Positions 33,310 to 43,500 of a stretch of DNA of 64,000 bases are shown here, in pieces. The translations under genes were made by a program, and so were the position numbers. Source of the stretch: Bradyrhizobium sp. 138. GTDB taxonomy: Bacteria; Pseudomonadota; Alphaproteobacteria; Rhizobiales; Xanthobacteraceae. The notes beneath the pieces are model-generated. The model saw only the letters and a program-made list of their open reading frames with translations. It was not told the DNA's origin and searched no databases. The stretch spans positions 310,001-374,000 of the forward strand of contig NZ_JADPKT010000033.1 of the NCBI RefSeq assembly GCF_023074075.1, given 5' to 3'. How positions within the stretch are numbered: position 1 is the stretch's first letter; every line of letters begins with the position of its first letter.

Positions 33310-34074
33310 TCAAATCACCGCAGCCAGAAATGCCTGTGTGCGCGCCTCGCGCGGCGCCCCGAGAACGTCAGCGGCGCGCCCAGACTCCAGGATCACGCCA
33401 TGGTCCATGTAGACGACGCGATCAGCGACCTCGCGGGCAAAGCCAAGCTCATGTGTCACAACCATCATGGTCATACCGCTTTGCGCGAGTTCCTTCATGA
33501 CCGACAGCACTTCGCCGACGAGCTCGGGATCCAGCGCGCTGGTCGGCTCGTCGAACAGCATCAGCATCGGCTTCATCGCCAGTGCGCGCGCGATCGCCAC
33601 GCGCTGCTGCTGACCGCCTGAGAGCTGCGACGGATAGGAATCTGCTTTCGTCGCAAGCCCGACCCGGCGCAGCAACTCGGTCGCCTCGGCACGAACCTCG
33701 TCCGGCGGGCGGCCTTGCACTTGCACCGGTCCTTCCGTGATGTTCTCCAGCGCCGTCTTGTGCGGAAACAGGTTGAAGCGCTGGAACACCATCCCGGTTT
33801 TCAGCCGCTGGCGCGCGATCTGCCGCTCGGTCAGGCGGCGCAGCTTGCCACGCTCTTCGCGCACGCCGAGCAGTTCACCGTCCAGCCAGATGCCGCCGCT
33901 GTCGATCACGGTGAGCTGGTTGACACAACGAAGCAGCGTCGTCTTGCCCGAGCCCGACGCACCGATCAGGCAGAGCACCTCGCCGGGCCACACGTCGAGC
34001 GAGACATTCTTGAGAGCCTGGAACTCTCCAAAGGCCTTGCTGACGGAGCGGATCGCAACGAGGGGTTTCGTCAT
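33310..34074 (-). CDS. Amino-acid-type ABC importer ATPase (GlnQ-like)
   Basis: A 254-residue ATPase. Walker A is GASGSGKTT near residue 38, the signature is [16 protein letters not shown], and Walker B is [17 protein letters not shown], all typical of polar amino-acid importers. Its ATG overlaps the stop of the permease gene, and its stop is 13 bases before the second binding-protein start. With one permease gene present, the permease is expected to act as a homodimer. Confidence 0.94.
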   Translation of the reverse strand: MTKPLVAIRSVSKAFGEFQALKNVSLDVWPGEVLCLIGASGSGKTTLLRCVNQLTVIDSGGIWLDGELLGVREERGKLRRLTERQIARQRLKTGMVFQRFNLFPHKTALENITEGPVQVQGRPPDEVRAEATELLRRVGLATKADSYPSQLSGGQQQRVAIARALAMKPMLMLFDEPTSALDPELVGEVLSVMKELAQSGMTMMVVTHELGFAREVADRVVYMDHGVILESGRAADVLGAPREARTQAFLAAVI

Positions 34075-34928
34075 CGGTTGATCCGTGCCGTTCCACGCGC
34101 AAAGCGGCGCTCGAGCAGCATCTGCAGCGGGGTCAGGATCGACACCACCAGCAGATACCAGCAGCCGGCGACGATCAGGAGCTCGATGACGCGCGAATTG
34201 GCATAGTAGATATTCTCGGCGTTATGCAGCACCTCGGGATACTGGATCACGCTGGCGAGCGAGGTCGCCTTCACCATGCCGATGAATTCATTGCCGAGCG
34301 GCGGGATCACCACGCGCATCGCCTGCGGCAGGATGATCCGCCGCAGCGCGCGGAGCCGGCCCATCCCGATCGCCTGCGCCGCTTCATATTGCCCGGCATC
34401 GACCGACAACATGCCGGCGCGCATCACCTCCGACGTGTAGGCGCCCTGATTGATGCCGAGTCCGAGCAGCGCTGCGAGGAAGGGAGTCATGACGTCGACG
34501 GCGCGTGCCGTCCACAGGCCGGGAACACCAATGGTCGGAAACACCAGTGCGAGATTGAACCAGAGCAGCAATTGCAGGATCAGCGGCGTGCCACGGAACA
34601 GCCAGGTGTAGCCTGCAGCGACCGACTTCAGCACCGGATTGGGTGACAGCCGCATGATCGCCACGACCACGCCGAGGATGATGCCGAGCGCCATGGCGAA
34701 CACCGCCATCACCATGGTGTTGACGATGCCCTCGAGGATCACCTTCGCGGTCAGGAAGCGGCTGACATAGGACCATTCGATCTGGCCGGCGGCAAAGGCA
34801 CGGGCGATGGCCGCCAGTACCACGACGATCGCGGCCGCAGCCAGCCACCGCCGCCAGTGGATCTCCCGCGCGATCTGCATCTGTGAGAGATCGGGAAAGT
34901 CTTCCGCCAGAGTCGGGCCCACCCTCAT
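34071..34928 (-). CDS. Amino-acid-type ABC importer permease
   Basis: A 285-residue inner-membrane permease of the His/Glu/Gln/Arg/opine family. It has [38 protein letters not shown], and the EAA loop [26 protein letters not shown]. The N terminus is longer than usual, with an extra membrane segment near residue 35. The ATG overlaps the stop of the first binding-protein gene (ATGA) and the stop overlaps the ATPase gene. Confidence 0.93.
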   Translation of the reverse strand: MRVGPTLAEDFPDLSQMQIAREIHWRRWLAAAAIVVVLAAIARAFAAGQIEWSYVSRFLTAKVILEGIVNTMVMAVFAMALGIILGVVVAIMRLSPNPVLKSVAAGYTWLFRGTPLILQLLLWFNLALVFPTIGVPGLWTARAVDVMTPFLAALLGLGINQGAYTSEVMRAGMLSVDAGQYEAAQAIGMGRLRALRRIILPQAMRVVIPPLGNEFIGMVKATSLASVIQYPEVLHNAENIYYANSRVIELLIVAGCWYLLVVSILTPLQMLLERRFARGTARINR

Positions 34929-35749
34929 TGGGGCGCCGCATTCATCATCGGCTTGGCGACGGCATTCGCTCCCAAGCCAAATTTGTCGAGGATCTTCTTG
35001 TAGGAGCCGTCAGCGATCATCGCCGCAAGATGCTCCGTCACCACCTCGCGCAGCGCAGCATCGCCCTTGCGGAACATGATGCCCTGATAGCCGAGTGCGA
35101 AGGGCTCGCCGACAACACGGTACTTGCCTGTCTCCTGCTGCTGGGCATAGGGCAGCGTCTCGCTGCCCTGCACGGCGGCGTCGATGCGGCCCTGCTTGAG
35201 CTGGTTGCGAACGTCGATCGAGTTCTCGCCCGGAACATACTGAATGGCCGCCTTGCCCGCAGCCTCGCAGTTCTGCTTGCTCCACTTCTCGATCTCGACC
35301 GGGAAGCTCGTGCTGCGCGTGGTGCCGACCTTCTTGCCGCAGAGGTCGGCGGCGAGCTTTGCCTCATGCCCCTCCAGAACGAAGAACTGCGGTCCGGTGG
35401 CCAGGTAGTCGATGAAATCGGCGGTCTCGCGCCGTGAGCTACGGTCGGAAATGCCGCTGATGATGAAATCCGCGCGCTTGGTCTGCAGCGACGGGATGAG
35501 TTCGGCGAACGGCGTTTCGCTCCAGACGATTTTGACGCCGAGCCGCCTGGCAAGTTCATTGGCCAGATCGATGTCGAGGCCGACGAGTTCGTTCGTCGCG
35601 GGATCACGGTACTCCATCGGGGCATAGGTCGAATTGACCGTCAGCTTCAATGTACCGGTCTGCTTGATCTCCGCCGGCAGTTCGGCCGCCCGCACAGAGG
35701 CGGCAGCAGCGAACGCGGCAAGGCCGAGGAAAAGCGAGAGGCGTGTCAT
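34925..35749 (-). CDS. Amino-acid-type ABC substrate-binding protein (copy 1)
   Basis: A 274-residue family-3 binding protein with an N-terminal signal peptide ending near SVRAAELP. It has VNSTYAPMEYRDPATNELVGLDIDLANELARRLG and ISGISDRSSRRETADFIDYLATGPQFFV, which parallel the protein at 32481-33296 closely. It is the second gene of the operon, 35 bases after the first carbamoylase gene. Co-transcription with two carbamoylases suggests uptake of N-carbamoyl amino acids or hydantoins, which is inference. Confidence 0.92.
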   Translation of the reverse strand: MTRLSLFLGLAAFAAAASVRAAELPAEIKQTGTLKLTVNSTYAPMEYRDPATNELVGLDIDLANELARRLGVKIVWSETPFAELIPSLQTKRADFIISGISDRSSRRETADFIDYLATGPQFFVLEGHEAKLAADLCGKKVGTTRSTSFPVEIEKWSKQNCEAAGKAAIQYVPGENSIDVRNQLKQGRIDAAVQGSETLPYAQQQETGKYRVVGEPFALGYQGIMFRKGDAALREVVTEHLAAMIADGSYKKILDKFGLGANAVAKPMMNAAPQ

Positions 35750-35784
35750 GTCAGCTCCTTTGCCAACGCGCGACTGGCCGCATG

Positions 35785-36744
35785 TCAGTCCATATCGAGA
35801 ACGGCCGGCTCGACCACGCCGGCGCGTTCAGTGATCATCCTGTATTGCTCGGGCCGCCGGTGGGCGGCGAAATTGAACATCTTGTCCTTGCCCTGGCGGC
35901 AGAGATCGAGATCGATGTCGGCAACAACGACCTCGTCCGCCAGTGTCTTCGCCTGCGCGACGATCCTGCCGTTCGGATCGACAATGCATGAGCCTCCGAT
36001 CAGGCCAGAGCCATCTTCCTCGCCGGCCTTCGCTACCGCAATCGCCCAGGTCGCGTTCATGTAGGCATTGGCCTGTGCGACCAGCGTCGAATGGAAGGTG
36101 CGCAGTGCCGCGTCCTCGGTGGCGCCGCCGTTCGGGTCATAGGCCGCCGAATTGTAGCCGATGCAGACCAGCTCGACTCCCTGCAGGCCCAGCACGCGCC
36201 AGGCTTCCGGCCAGCGGCGATCGTTGCAAATCATCATGCCCATGATGGCGTGGCTCCACGCCGACCCCGCGCGGAAGGCGGGAAAGCCGAGATCGCCATA
36301 TTCGAAGTAGCGTTTTTCCAACTGCTGGTAGCGCGCGCCCGGCCGCGGTTCGACCGATCCAGGCAGATGCACCTTGCGATATCGGCCCATGATCTCGCCG
36401 CTGTCGCCAACTAGGATCGCACAATTGTAGCGACGGCCATCCGGGGTAAGCTCGGCATAGCCGACATAGAAGCCGACGCGCAGTTCGCAGGCTCGGTCGA
36501 ATAGCGCCTGGACGGCCGGATTCGGCATGCCGCGCTCGAAATACTGATCGAGCCCATCGTCTTCGAGCAGCCAGCGTGGAAAGAAGGTCGTGAAGGCGAG
36601 TTCGGGAAACACCACCAGCCGCGCCCCCCGCCCGGCCGCCTCATCGAGCAACCGGAGCATGCGATCAAGCGTGTGCGCGCGGGCATCAGCTCTTTGCGTC
36701 GGCCCCATCTGGGCAGCGGCAGCACGAAGAACGCGAGTCAACAT
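35785..36744 (-). CDS. N-carbamoyl-D-amino acid hydrolase (copy 2)
   Basis: A 319-residue nitrilase-family enzyme paralogous to the copy at 27667-28593. The triad is in FPELAFTTFFPRW (Glu), RYRKVHLPG (Lys) and MMICNDRRWPE (Cys). It also has QLEKRYFEYGDLGFPAF, as in D-carbamoylases. ATG 36744 is used; the frame opens three codons earlier with TTG. GGAGG lies unusually close to the ATG. It heads the ten-gene leftward operon, divergent to a LysR gene. Confidence 0.93.
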   Translation of the reverse strand: MLTRVLRAAAAQMGPTQRADARAHTLDRMLRLLDEAAGRGARLVVFPELAFTTFFPRWLLEDDGLDQYFERGMPNPAVQALFDRACELRVGFYVGYAELTPDGRRYNCAILVGDSGEIMGRYRKVHLPGSVEPRPGARYQQLEKRYFEYGDLGFPAFRAGSAWSHAIMGMMICNDRRWPEAWRVLGLQGVELVCIGYNSAAYDPNGGATEDAALRTFHSTLVAQANAYMNATWAIAVAKAGEEDGSGLIGGSCIVDPNGRIVAQAKTLADEVVVADIDLDLCRQGKDKMFNFAAHRRPEQYRMITERAGVVEPAVLDMD

Positions 36745-36895
36745 TGCCTCCAAATGATGCGGATTGCTGCCTCGATAGGCGGACCGATATTCCCTCGGCA
36801 GCGCTCATTCCGCACCGCATTACAAGAAATGAGAGCGGCATTGGCAATCACTCGTGCTATGATATTTTCGGCCAGACTATAACGGGCACGAATAG

Positions 36896-37783
36896 ATGAA
36901 CCTGCGCCAACTCGAAATCTTGCGTGCGGTCGTTCGGCACCGGACGACAGTCGCAGCAGCCGGGGAGCTGTCGCTGTCACAGCCGGCGATCAGCAATGCG
37001 TTGAAGGCGATGGAGACGCAGGCGGGCTTCGCCTTGTTCGAGCGCGTCAACAACCGCCTGTTTCCGACCGCCGAGGCGATGGCACTCTACAAGGAAAGCG
37101 AGACGATTTTTGCGCTGCATGCCAAGCTGGAAAGCCGCGTCCGCGATCTCAGGGAATGTCGCACGGGGCATCTGTCGATCGTCGCAACGCCGCCGTTGGC
37201 TTACAGCATCATCCCGCCCGCATTGTCGGACTTCCTGCGCCGACGGCCGCAGACGCGGATGTTCTTCGACGTTCGCCGCTATGAGGGCATCATCGAGGGG
37301 CTCCTGAGCCGGGTCGCCGAGCTCGGCTTCGTGCTCGGCTTCTCCCATCATCCGGGCATCGCGCATGAACTGGTACACACCGGCGAGATGGTCTGTGTCA
37401 TGCCGCCGCAGCATCCGCTGGCGGATCGCGCGGTGATCGCCGCATCCGATCTCGTCGATCTCCCCTTCATCGGGCTCGAGCGCGGAACGCAATTGGGTGA
37501 AGCCGTGCGTGCGAGTTTTGCTTCGGCCGGCGCTCCATTCCAGCCAACCGTCGAGGTGCGATACTGCAACACCGCCTGCGTGCTCGCCGCAGCAGGCGTC
37601 GGCGCGGCGGTGGTGGATCCGTTCTCGCCGCATCAGGCTGGCAGTCAAGAGTTGGTCATACGCCCCTTCCTTCCCGTAACACCTGCGCTGGCATACATGC
37701 TGTGGTCCGAAGCGGAGCCGCTCTCGCGTCTTGCAAGAGCGTTCCTCGACGAAGTGCGCCGAGCAAGCCGACAGCTGGAATGA
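36896..37783 (+). CDS. LysR-type regulator, divergent to the carbamoylase operon
   Basis: A 295-residue regulator. The N-terminal helix-turn-helix (residues 1-60, RQLEILRAVVRHRTTVAAAGELSLSQPAISNALKAMETQAG) is classic, followed by an effector-binding domain with two alpha/beta lobes. It lies 151 bases from the divergent carbamoylase gene, the normal arrangement for a LysR protein and its target. The gap contains CTCATT (36804-36809) and AATGAG (36828-36833) as a widely spaced dyad, and TATAAC (36878-36883) as a possible -10 for this gene. The effector is probably an operon substrate or product, by inference. Confidence 0.92.
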   Translation: MNLRQLEILRAVVRHRTTVAAAGELSLSQPAISNALKAMETQAGFALFERVNNRLFPTAEAMALYKESETIFALHAKLESRVRDLRECRTGHLSIVATPPLAYSIIPPALSDFLRRRPQTRMFFDVRRYEGIIEGLLSRVAELGFVLGFSHHPGIAHELVHTGEMVCVMPPQHPLADRAVIAASDLVDLPFIGLERGTQLGEAVRASFASAGAPFQPTVEVRYCNTACVLAAAGVGAAVVDPFSPHQAGSQELVIRPFLPVTPALAYMLWSEAEPLSRLARAFLDEVRRASRQLE

Positions 37784-37911
37784 TCAGGGACCGTTCCGGA
37801 GGACGGAAATCGGCGAACGGACTCTGATCGACCGGTCTGGCTCGTCCTATCAGCGCAGGGTCCGTGCGCTAGCATGGGTTTTGCATAAATACCGGGCGAC
37901 ATGGACGCCGC

Positions 37912-38811
37912 ATGAACCTCATCAGTCTCGACATCCGCATGCTCCGGTCGCTGATCTCAGTGGTCGAGACCGGCAGTATCACCGAGACCGCGCGCCGGCT
38001 GGGCCGCACCCAGCCGGCGATTACGCTGCAGTTGCAGCGGCTGGAGGAACTGACCGGCAAGCAATTGTTCGAGCATGGCGGCCGCAGGTTGACCCTGACC
38101 GATGACGGCACCACCGTCCTCACCTATGCCAAGTCCATCCTGAGGTTGCATGACGAGCTGATCTCGCAACTTGCGTCGCAGGAAATCGAGGGGCAGGTCG
38201 TACTCGGCACGCCCGACCTCTATGCCGCCTTCATGCTGCCGCAGATTCTCAGCGTGTTCCGAAAATCCTTTCCACGCGTCCAGGTCGAGCTCAATTGCGC
38301 GTTGTCGACCCCGCTGGTCGGCCTCGTCAAGCGCGGCGACGTCGACATCGCGCTCGTCACCCGCATGAACGATTTCACCGGCGGTCAGGTGGTGCGGCGC
38401 GAGCAGCTGGTCTGGATGACCGGCGAGCAATCCGCCGCCCATCAGGAGCGTCCGATTCCGCTGGCTCTCTTGCCACCCGGCAACATCTATCGCGACTACG
38501 CCATCGACACGCTCGAGCGCGCGGATTTGCGCTGGCGTATCGCCTGCGTCAGCGAAAGCGTCGGCGGCCTCCAGGCCGCCGCTTTCGCGGGCATGGCCGT
38601 AACAGTGCTCGGACGCAGCGCGCTGGTGCCGGCGATGCGTGAGATCGGCCCCAACGAGGGACTGCCTCCGCTGCCGAAGATCGAGCTGCTGCTCTACAAA
38701 TCGAGCGGCGCGACCTCGAAGGCGGCGACCGCCCTGCACGATTATCTCGCGCACTATCTGCGCCTCGACGAAGAGCTCAGCGGCCGCGGAGCGCCGATTG
38801 AGCTGTCCTAG
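37912..38811 (+). CDS. LysR-type regulator, convergent to the amidase operon
   Basis: A 299-residue LysR protein with the helix-turn-helix LISVVETGSITETARRLGRTQPAITLQLQRLEELTG at about residues 15-50 and an effector-binding domain (residues 95-290). It lies 128 bases after the first LysR gene and ends one base before the stop of the convergent amidase gene, so it does not share a promoter region with that operon. Its target may be the operon at 38813-48288 or a distant one. Confidence 0.92.
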   Translation: MNLISLDIRMLRSLISVVETGSITETARRLGRTQPAITLQLQRLEELTGKQLFEHGGRRLTLTDDGTTVLTYAKSILRLHDELISQLASQEIEGQVVLGTPDLYAAFMLPQILSVFRKSFPRVQVELNCALSTPLVGLVKRGDVDIALVTRMNDFTGGQVVRREQLVWMTGEQSAAHQERPIPLALLPPGNIYRDYAIDTLERADLRWRIACVSESVGGLQAAAFAGMAVTVLGRSALVPAMREIGPNEGLPPLPKIELLLYKSSGATSKAATALHDYLAHYLRLDEELSGRGAPIELS

Positions 38812-38812
38812 C

Positions 38813-40288
38813 TTAGGCCCTCTGGCCTAGCGCCAGCTGCGGCCAGAACTTTGCCCAGGGCTGCGCCGCCTCGAACGCGGCCGCGATGCGGAAGATCGTG
38901 GGCTCGTCGAGCCAGGGCGCCACGATCTGAAGCCCGATCGGCATTCCATCGCGATCGAAGCCACAAGGCAGCGTTGCCGCCGGAAGGCCCGCGAGATTGA
39001 TCGGCCAGGTGAAGGGCGACCAGCCGAGATGCGGATCGACCCTGCTGCCGTCGATCGTGCCGACACCGATGTGGCCGGCTTCGAAGGCGGTCACCGCGAC
39101 CGTCGGCGTCACCAGCGCATCGACGCGCTCGAACAATTTTAAAAACCCGTTGCGTGCCTGGCCGCGCCGGTAGCTGGCTTCGATATAAACGGTACCGCTG
39201 TAGTGTCGGCCAGCCGCAATGACATCGCGATACTCGGCTTCGGAATCTGCAAGATCGACCGCAGTCTTGGTTGCGACCGCTGCCGCCTGTTCGGTGAAGG
39301 CGATCGGCTTCAGCGTGTGCTCCAGGATGCCGGGATCGAGGCCCGGACCATCCATCGTGACCTGCGCGCCGCAAGCATCGAGAATGGCAAGCGCCTTGCC
39401 GAACGCCGCGCGCACGTCAGGGCTGACGGCGGCATAACCGAGATCGACGCTGGCGCCGATGCGGATGCCGTTCAGCGGGGCCGCGTTCGCATCGAACCGT
39501 CGCGGCGCGACCGGTAGGCTGGCAGGATCGCGCAGATCGTAGCCGGCGATGATTCCCAGCGTGAGCGCAGCGTCGGCCACCGTGCGTGTGATCGGCCCGG
39601 TATGGGCGAGCGAAGCCCAGGATGGCGGCGAGAAGCCGGGTGAGCGCGGCACGAGGCCAAACGTCGGCTTCAAACCGAAGACGCCGCAGAAAGACGACGG
39701 CACACGGATCGAGCCGACGCCGTCGGTGCCGATCGCGATCGGGCCGCAGCCGGCCGCAACGCCCGCCGCCGCGCCGCCGCTCGATCCACCGCTGGTGCGG
39801 CCGGGATTCCAAGGGTTTCGCGTGATGCCGGTGACGGGGCAGTCCGCGGTCAGCTTGTAGCCGGCCTCGCAGGTCGTGGTCTTGCAGGTGATGATCGCGC
39901 CGGACGTCTTCAGCGCCGAAACCACGGCGGCATCGACGTCGGGCACGAACGCCTTATTCATCGGCGAGCCAGCATAGGCCGGAACGCCCGCAACGAAGAC
40001 AAGATCCTTGATCGTGACAGGCACGCCGGCGAGCGGTCCCTTGGACTCGCCCGCGCGCATCTCCCTGGTAATACGATCGGCCTCCGTCCTCGCCTGCTGG
40101 TACATCGGCGTCACCACCGTGTTGCAGGTCTCGTTTGTTGCCTCTAACGCGGCGACGGTGTCATCGACGACATCGCGCGGGGTGAAGGCCTTGCGCCGGT
40201 AGCCGGCCATGATCTCGGTTGCAGAAAGCGCGCCAAGGCCAGTCGGCGCCGGCGGAAAGGCCGTTCGGCCGGAACCATCAGTCATCAT
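38813..40288 (-). CDS. Amidase-signature family amidase
   Basis: A 491-residue amidase that hydrolyses a C-N amide bond. The Ser-cisSer-Lys triad is visible: Lys in PVTIKDLVFV (about residue 92), the cis-Ser and nucleophile Ser in GRTSGGSSGGAAAGVAAG (about 165-180). The length is normal. ATG 40288 is chosen; the upstream frame lies inside the next gene. It is the last gene of a leftward operon with a molybdenum hydroxylase and a polyamine-type importer, so it may hydrolyse the hydroxylated amide or imide product. Confidence 0.92.
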   Translation of the reverse strand: MMTDGSGRTAFPPAPTGLGALSATEIMAGYRRKAFTPRDVVDDTVAALEATNETCNTVVTPMYQQARTEADRITREMRAGESKGPLAGVPVTIKDLVFVAGVPAYAGSPMNKAFVPDVDAAVVSALKTSGAIITCKTTTCEAGYKLTADCPVTGITRNPWNPGRTSGGSSGGAAAGVAAGCGPIAIGTDGVGSIRVPSSFCGVFGLKPTFGLVPRSPGFSPPSWASLAHTGPITRTVADAALTLGIIAGYDLRDPASLPVAPRRFDANAAPLNGIRIGASVDLGYAAVSPDVRAAFGKALAILDACGAQVTMDGPGLDPGILEHTLKPIAFTEQAAAVATKTAVDLADSEAEYRDVIAAGRHYSGTVYIEASYRRGQARNGFLKLFERVDALVTPTVAVTAFEAGHIGVGTIDGSRVDPHLGWSPFTWPINLAGLPAATLPCGFDRDGMPIGLQIVAPWLDEPTIFRIAAAFEAAQPWAKFWPQLALGQRA

Positions 40289-40301
40289 CAACCCTAAAGA
40301 G

Positions 40302-41099
40302 CTAGCTGAGCGCCGCGTCGACGGCGCGCTTGGCCATGACCGTGACGAGATGCGCACGGTAGTCGGCTTCGGCGTGAATGTCGGAGGTGAGACCGTCAGT
40401 GTCGATCTTGATCGCCGCGATCGCGGATGGACCGAAATTGCCCGAGAGCGCCGCCTCCATCGGTGCCACACGGAATACGCCCGCCCCCGCGCCCGTGACG
40501 GCAACCCGAACGCCATCGGTGAATTTGGCGACGAACACGCCGACCAGCGCATAGCGCGAGGCCGGAGCCTTCAACTTCGCATAGCCCGCCCTCAACGGCA
40601 CGGGAAAGCGAATCGCCGTGATGATCTCGCCGGGTTCAAGCGCGGTCTCGAACAAGCCGAGAAAGAACTTGTCGGCGGCAATCTCGCGCATGCTGGTGAC
40701 GATGGTGGCGCCGAGACCGAGCACGCCGGCCGGATAGTCGGCCGCCGGGTCATTGTTCGCGACCGAGCCGCCGATGGTGCCGCGGCTGCGCACGGCGGGA
40801 TCGCCGATCATCGAGGCCAGCGCAGCAAGCCCGGGGATTTTTGTTTGCAGGAGCTTCGAGGCAGCCACCACGGCATGCGGCGTCATCGCACCGATCGTGA
40901 TCGTGGCGCCGTCGTCGGTGATACCTCTGAGATTTTCGAGCCTGGAGAGATCGACCAGCGCGACCGGACTGGCCAGTCGCTGCTTGAGCGTCGGGATCAA
41001 CGTCATGCCGCCGGCCACGAGCTTGCTGTCCTCGATCGAACTCAAGAGCTTGGCCGCATCGGGGAGCTGGTCCGGCTGGTGATAGGCAAACGGTTTCAT
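40302..41099 (-). CDS. Molybdenum hydroxylase, FAD-binding medium subunit (set 1)
   Basis: A 265-residue CoxM/CutM-type protein that passes electrons from the Fe-S subunit to the acceptor via FAD. It has KLVAGGMTLIPTLKQRLASP near residue 28 and the typical FAD loop AVRSRGTIGGSVANNDPAADYPA near 103-125. ATG 41099 has AGGGAGGACCACC upstream. It lies 11 bases after the large subunit gene and 13 before the amidase gene. Confidence 0.93.
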   Translation of the reverse strand: MKPFAYHQPDQLPDAAKLLSSIEDSKLVAGGMTLIPTLKQRLASPVALVDLSRLENLRGITDDGATITIGAMTPHAVVAASKLLQTKIPGLAALASMIGDPAVRSRGTIGGSVANNDPAADYPAGVLGLGATIVTSMREIAADKFFLGLFETALEPGEIITAIRFPVPLRAGYAKLKAPASRYALVGVFVAKFTDGVRVAVTGAGAGVFRVAPMEAALSGNFGPSAIAAIKIDTDGLTSDIHAEADYRAHLVTVMAKRAVDAALS

Positions 41100-41110
41100 G
41101 GTGGTCCTCC

Positions 41111-43498
41111 CTATTCCGCGGCGACCGGAAGCGACGCGTTCTGCAGCAGGCGCCAGATCCGGTTCGGTGTCGCCGGCATGTCGACATGGGTGACGCCGAG
41201 ATGCGACAGCGCATCGACCACCGCATTGATGATGGCGGCCGGCGAGCCGATGGTGCCGACCTCGCCGCAGCCCTTCACGCCCATCGGCGTGTGCGTGCAC
41301 AGCGTGGAGTGCGTCGCAACCTTCATCATCGGCAGATGGTCGGCGCGCGGCATGCAGTAATCCATCAGCGATCCCGACAAGAGCTGGCCAGAGCCCTCGT
41401 CATAGACCGCGTTCTCGAACAGCGCCTGGCCGACGCCCTGCACGATGCCGCCGTGCAGTTGGCCTTCGACGATCATAGGATTGATGACAGTGCCGACATC
41501 GTCAACAGCGGTGTAGTTGAGCAGCGTCACTGTGCCCGTCTCCGGATCGACCTCGACCTCGGCGATGTGGCAGCCGCCGGGATAGGTGAAGTTGACGGGG
41601 TCGTAATAGGCCTGTTCCTCCAGTCCCGGCTCCAGCACCTCGAGCGGATAATCGTGCGGCACGTAGGCGGCGCCCGCGATCTCCTCGAATGTCTTGCCGC
41701 GATCGGTGCCCGCGACCGAGAATTTTCCACTTTCGAACTGGATATCGACCTCGGCGGCCTCGAGCAGATGCGCAGCGATCTTCTTGCCCTTGGCGATCAC
41801 CTTGTCGGTCGCCTTCGACAAGGCAGCGCCGCCGACCACCAGCGAACGCGAGCCATAGGTACCCATGCCAAACTGCACGCGGTCGGTATCGCCGAACACG
41901 ATATCGACATTCTCGAAGGCCACACCGAGCTTTTCCGAGACGATCTGCGCGAACGTCGTCTCATGGCCCTGACCATGGTTGTGGGTGCCGATCATCACCG
42001 TCACCTGGCCGGTCGGATGCACACGCACCGTGGCGCTCTCATAGAGGCCGCCGCGCGCCCCCAGCCGCCCTGCGAAACGCGAGGGCGCAAGGCCACAGGC
42101 CTCGACATAGGTGGAGTAGCCGAGCCCGCGGAACTTGCCCTTGCTGGCGGACGCCGCCTTGCGGATTCCGAAATTCTTGACGTCGGCGGCCACTAGCGCG
42201 CCATCGAGGCAGCCCATCGGATCGCCAGAATCGTACTGCACCAGCACCGGCGTCTGGTAGGGATAGGCCTCCTTCGGGATCATGTTGCGGCGGCGGATCT
42301 CGACGCGGTCGATCCCCATCTCGCTGGCTGCGACATCGACGATGCGCTCCAGTACGAAAGTCGCCTCGGGTCGGCCGGCGCCGCGATAGGCATCGACCGG
42401 CACGGTGTTGGTGAAAACGACCTTCACGTTGCAGTAGATCGCGGGCGTCGTGTAGACACCGCCGAGCAGCGGCCCATAGAGATTGGTCGGGATGTTCGGC
42501 CCGAAGGTCGAGAGATAGCCGCCCATATTGGCCAGCGTCTTGACGCGGAAGGCGAGGAATTTCCCGGTCTCGTCGAGCGCGAGCTCGGCCTCCGTGACGT
42601 GATCGCGGCCGTGGCGGTCGGAAACGAATCCCTCCGAGCGACTCGCCACCCATTTCACCGGCCGTCGCACGCGCCTCGCCGCCCAGGTGATCACGGCTTC
42701 CTCGCCGTAGTGGAACTGCTTGACGCCAAACCCACCGCCGACGTCCGGCGCCACCACGCGCAACTTGTGCTGCGGGATGTTCAAAACCAGCGCGCCCATC
42801 AGAAATCGCACGACGTGCGGGAACTGGCTGGTGGTCCACAGCGTGAAGCGATCTGTGCCGGGCTCGTATTCGGCGATCGCCGCACGCGGCTCCATGGGAT
42901 TGCCGATCAGGCGATTGTTGACGAGACTGAGCTTTGCGACATGCGCCGCCTTCTTGAACGCGGCTTCGACGGCGGCCTTGTCGCCGAGCTCCCAATCGCA
43001 GCAAATGTTGTTCGGCACGTCGGCGAACAATTGTGGCGCGTCTAGTCTGACGGCTTCCAGCACACCGACAACGGAGGGCAGCACTTCGTAATCGACCTTC
43101 AAGAGTTCGGCCGCCTCATCGGCCTGCTCCGGCGTCTCCGCGACGACGAAAGCGACCATATCGCCGACGAAGCGCACCTTGTCCTGGGCCAACATCGGAA
43201 ACGGCGGCTCCTTCATCGGCACGCCTTTGGCGTCCGTGATGCCCCAGCCGCAGGGCAGCGAGCCCAGGCCATCGTCGGCCACGTCATCCCCGGTCAGGAT
43301 CGCAATCACGCCCGGGGCCGCCAGTGCCGCGCTCTTGTCGATGGCTCGCAGGACCGCATGTCCGTGGGGCGAGCGCACGAACACGCCCGCCGTCATGCCG
43401 GGTCGCTTGATGTCGGAGACGTAGTTGCCGCGGCCAGTCAGGAAGCGCTGGTCCTCCTTGCGCTTCGGTGCAGCGCCGATACCGATCACATTGCCCAT
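41111..43498 (-). CDS. Molybdenum hydroxylase, molybdopterin large subunit (form II CoxL-like)
   Basis: A 795-residue subunit that carries the Mo-cytosine-dinucleotide cofactor. It has [14 protein letters not shown], the active-site loop [10 protein letters not shown] near residue 385, [19 protein letters not shown], and the C-terminal [14 protein letters not shown], which holds the catalytic Glu. AYRGAGR marks form II; true CO dehydrogenase has AYRCSFR, so CO oxidation is not expected. ATG 43498 is used, with GGGAG upstream. Together with the medium and small subunits it should hydroxylate an N-heterocycle or aldehyde. Confidence 0.94.
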   Translation of the reverse strand: MGNVIGIGAAPKRKEDQRFLTGRGNYVSDIKRPGMTAGVFVRSPHGHAVLRAIDKSAALAAPGVIAILTGDDVADDGLGSLPCGWGITDAKGVPMKEPPFPMLAQDKVRFVGDMVAFVVAETPEQADEAAELLKVDYEVLPSVVGVLEAVRLDAPQLFADVPNNICCDWELGDKAAVEAAFKKAAHVAKLSLVNNRLIGNPMEPRAAIAEYEPGTDRFTLWTTSQFPHVVRFLMGALVLNIPQHKLRVVAPDVGGGFGVKQFHYGEEAVITWAARRVRRPVKWVASRSEGFVSDRHGRDHVTEAELALDETGKFLAFRVKTLANMGGYLSTFGPNIPTNLYGPLLGGVYTTPAIYCNVKVVFTNTVPVDAYRGAGRPEATFVLERIVDVAASEMGIDRVEIRRRNMIPKEAYPYQTPVLVQYDSGDPMGCLDGALVAADVKNFGIRKAASASKGKFRGLGYSTYVEACGLAPSRFAGRLGARGGLYESATVRVHPTGQVTVMIGTHNHGQGHETTFAQIVSEKLGVAFENVDIVFGDTDRVQFGMGTYGSRSLVVGGAALSKATDKVIAKGKKIAAHLLEAAEVDIQFESGKFSVAGTDRGKTFEEIAGAAYVPHDYPLEVLEPGLEEQAYYDPVNFTYPGGCHIAEVEVDPETGTVTLLNYTAVDDVGTVINPMIVEGQLHGGIVQGVGQALFENAVYDEGSGQLLSGSLMDYCMPRADHLPMMKVATHSTLCTHTPMGVKGCGEVGTIGSPAAIINAVVDALSHLGVTHVDMPATPNRIWRLLQNASLPVAAE

Positions 43499-43500
43499 GA

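Noticed and set aside
37784..37911. Weak hairpin between the two LysR genes
   Set aside because: Only a 5-bp stem (TTCCG/CGGAA) is present, with no T-run, which is too weak to call a terminator.
41111..43498. CO dehydrogenase
   Set aside because: The large subunit lacks the AYRCSFR loop with the catalytic Cys. The form II loop points to another substrate.
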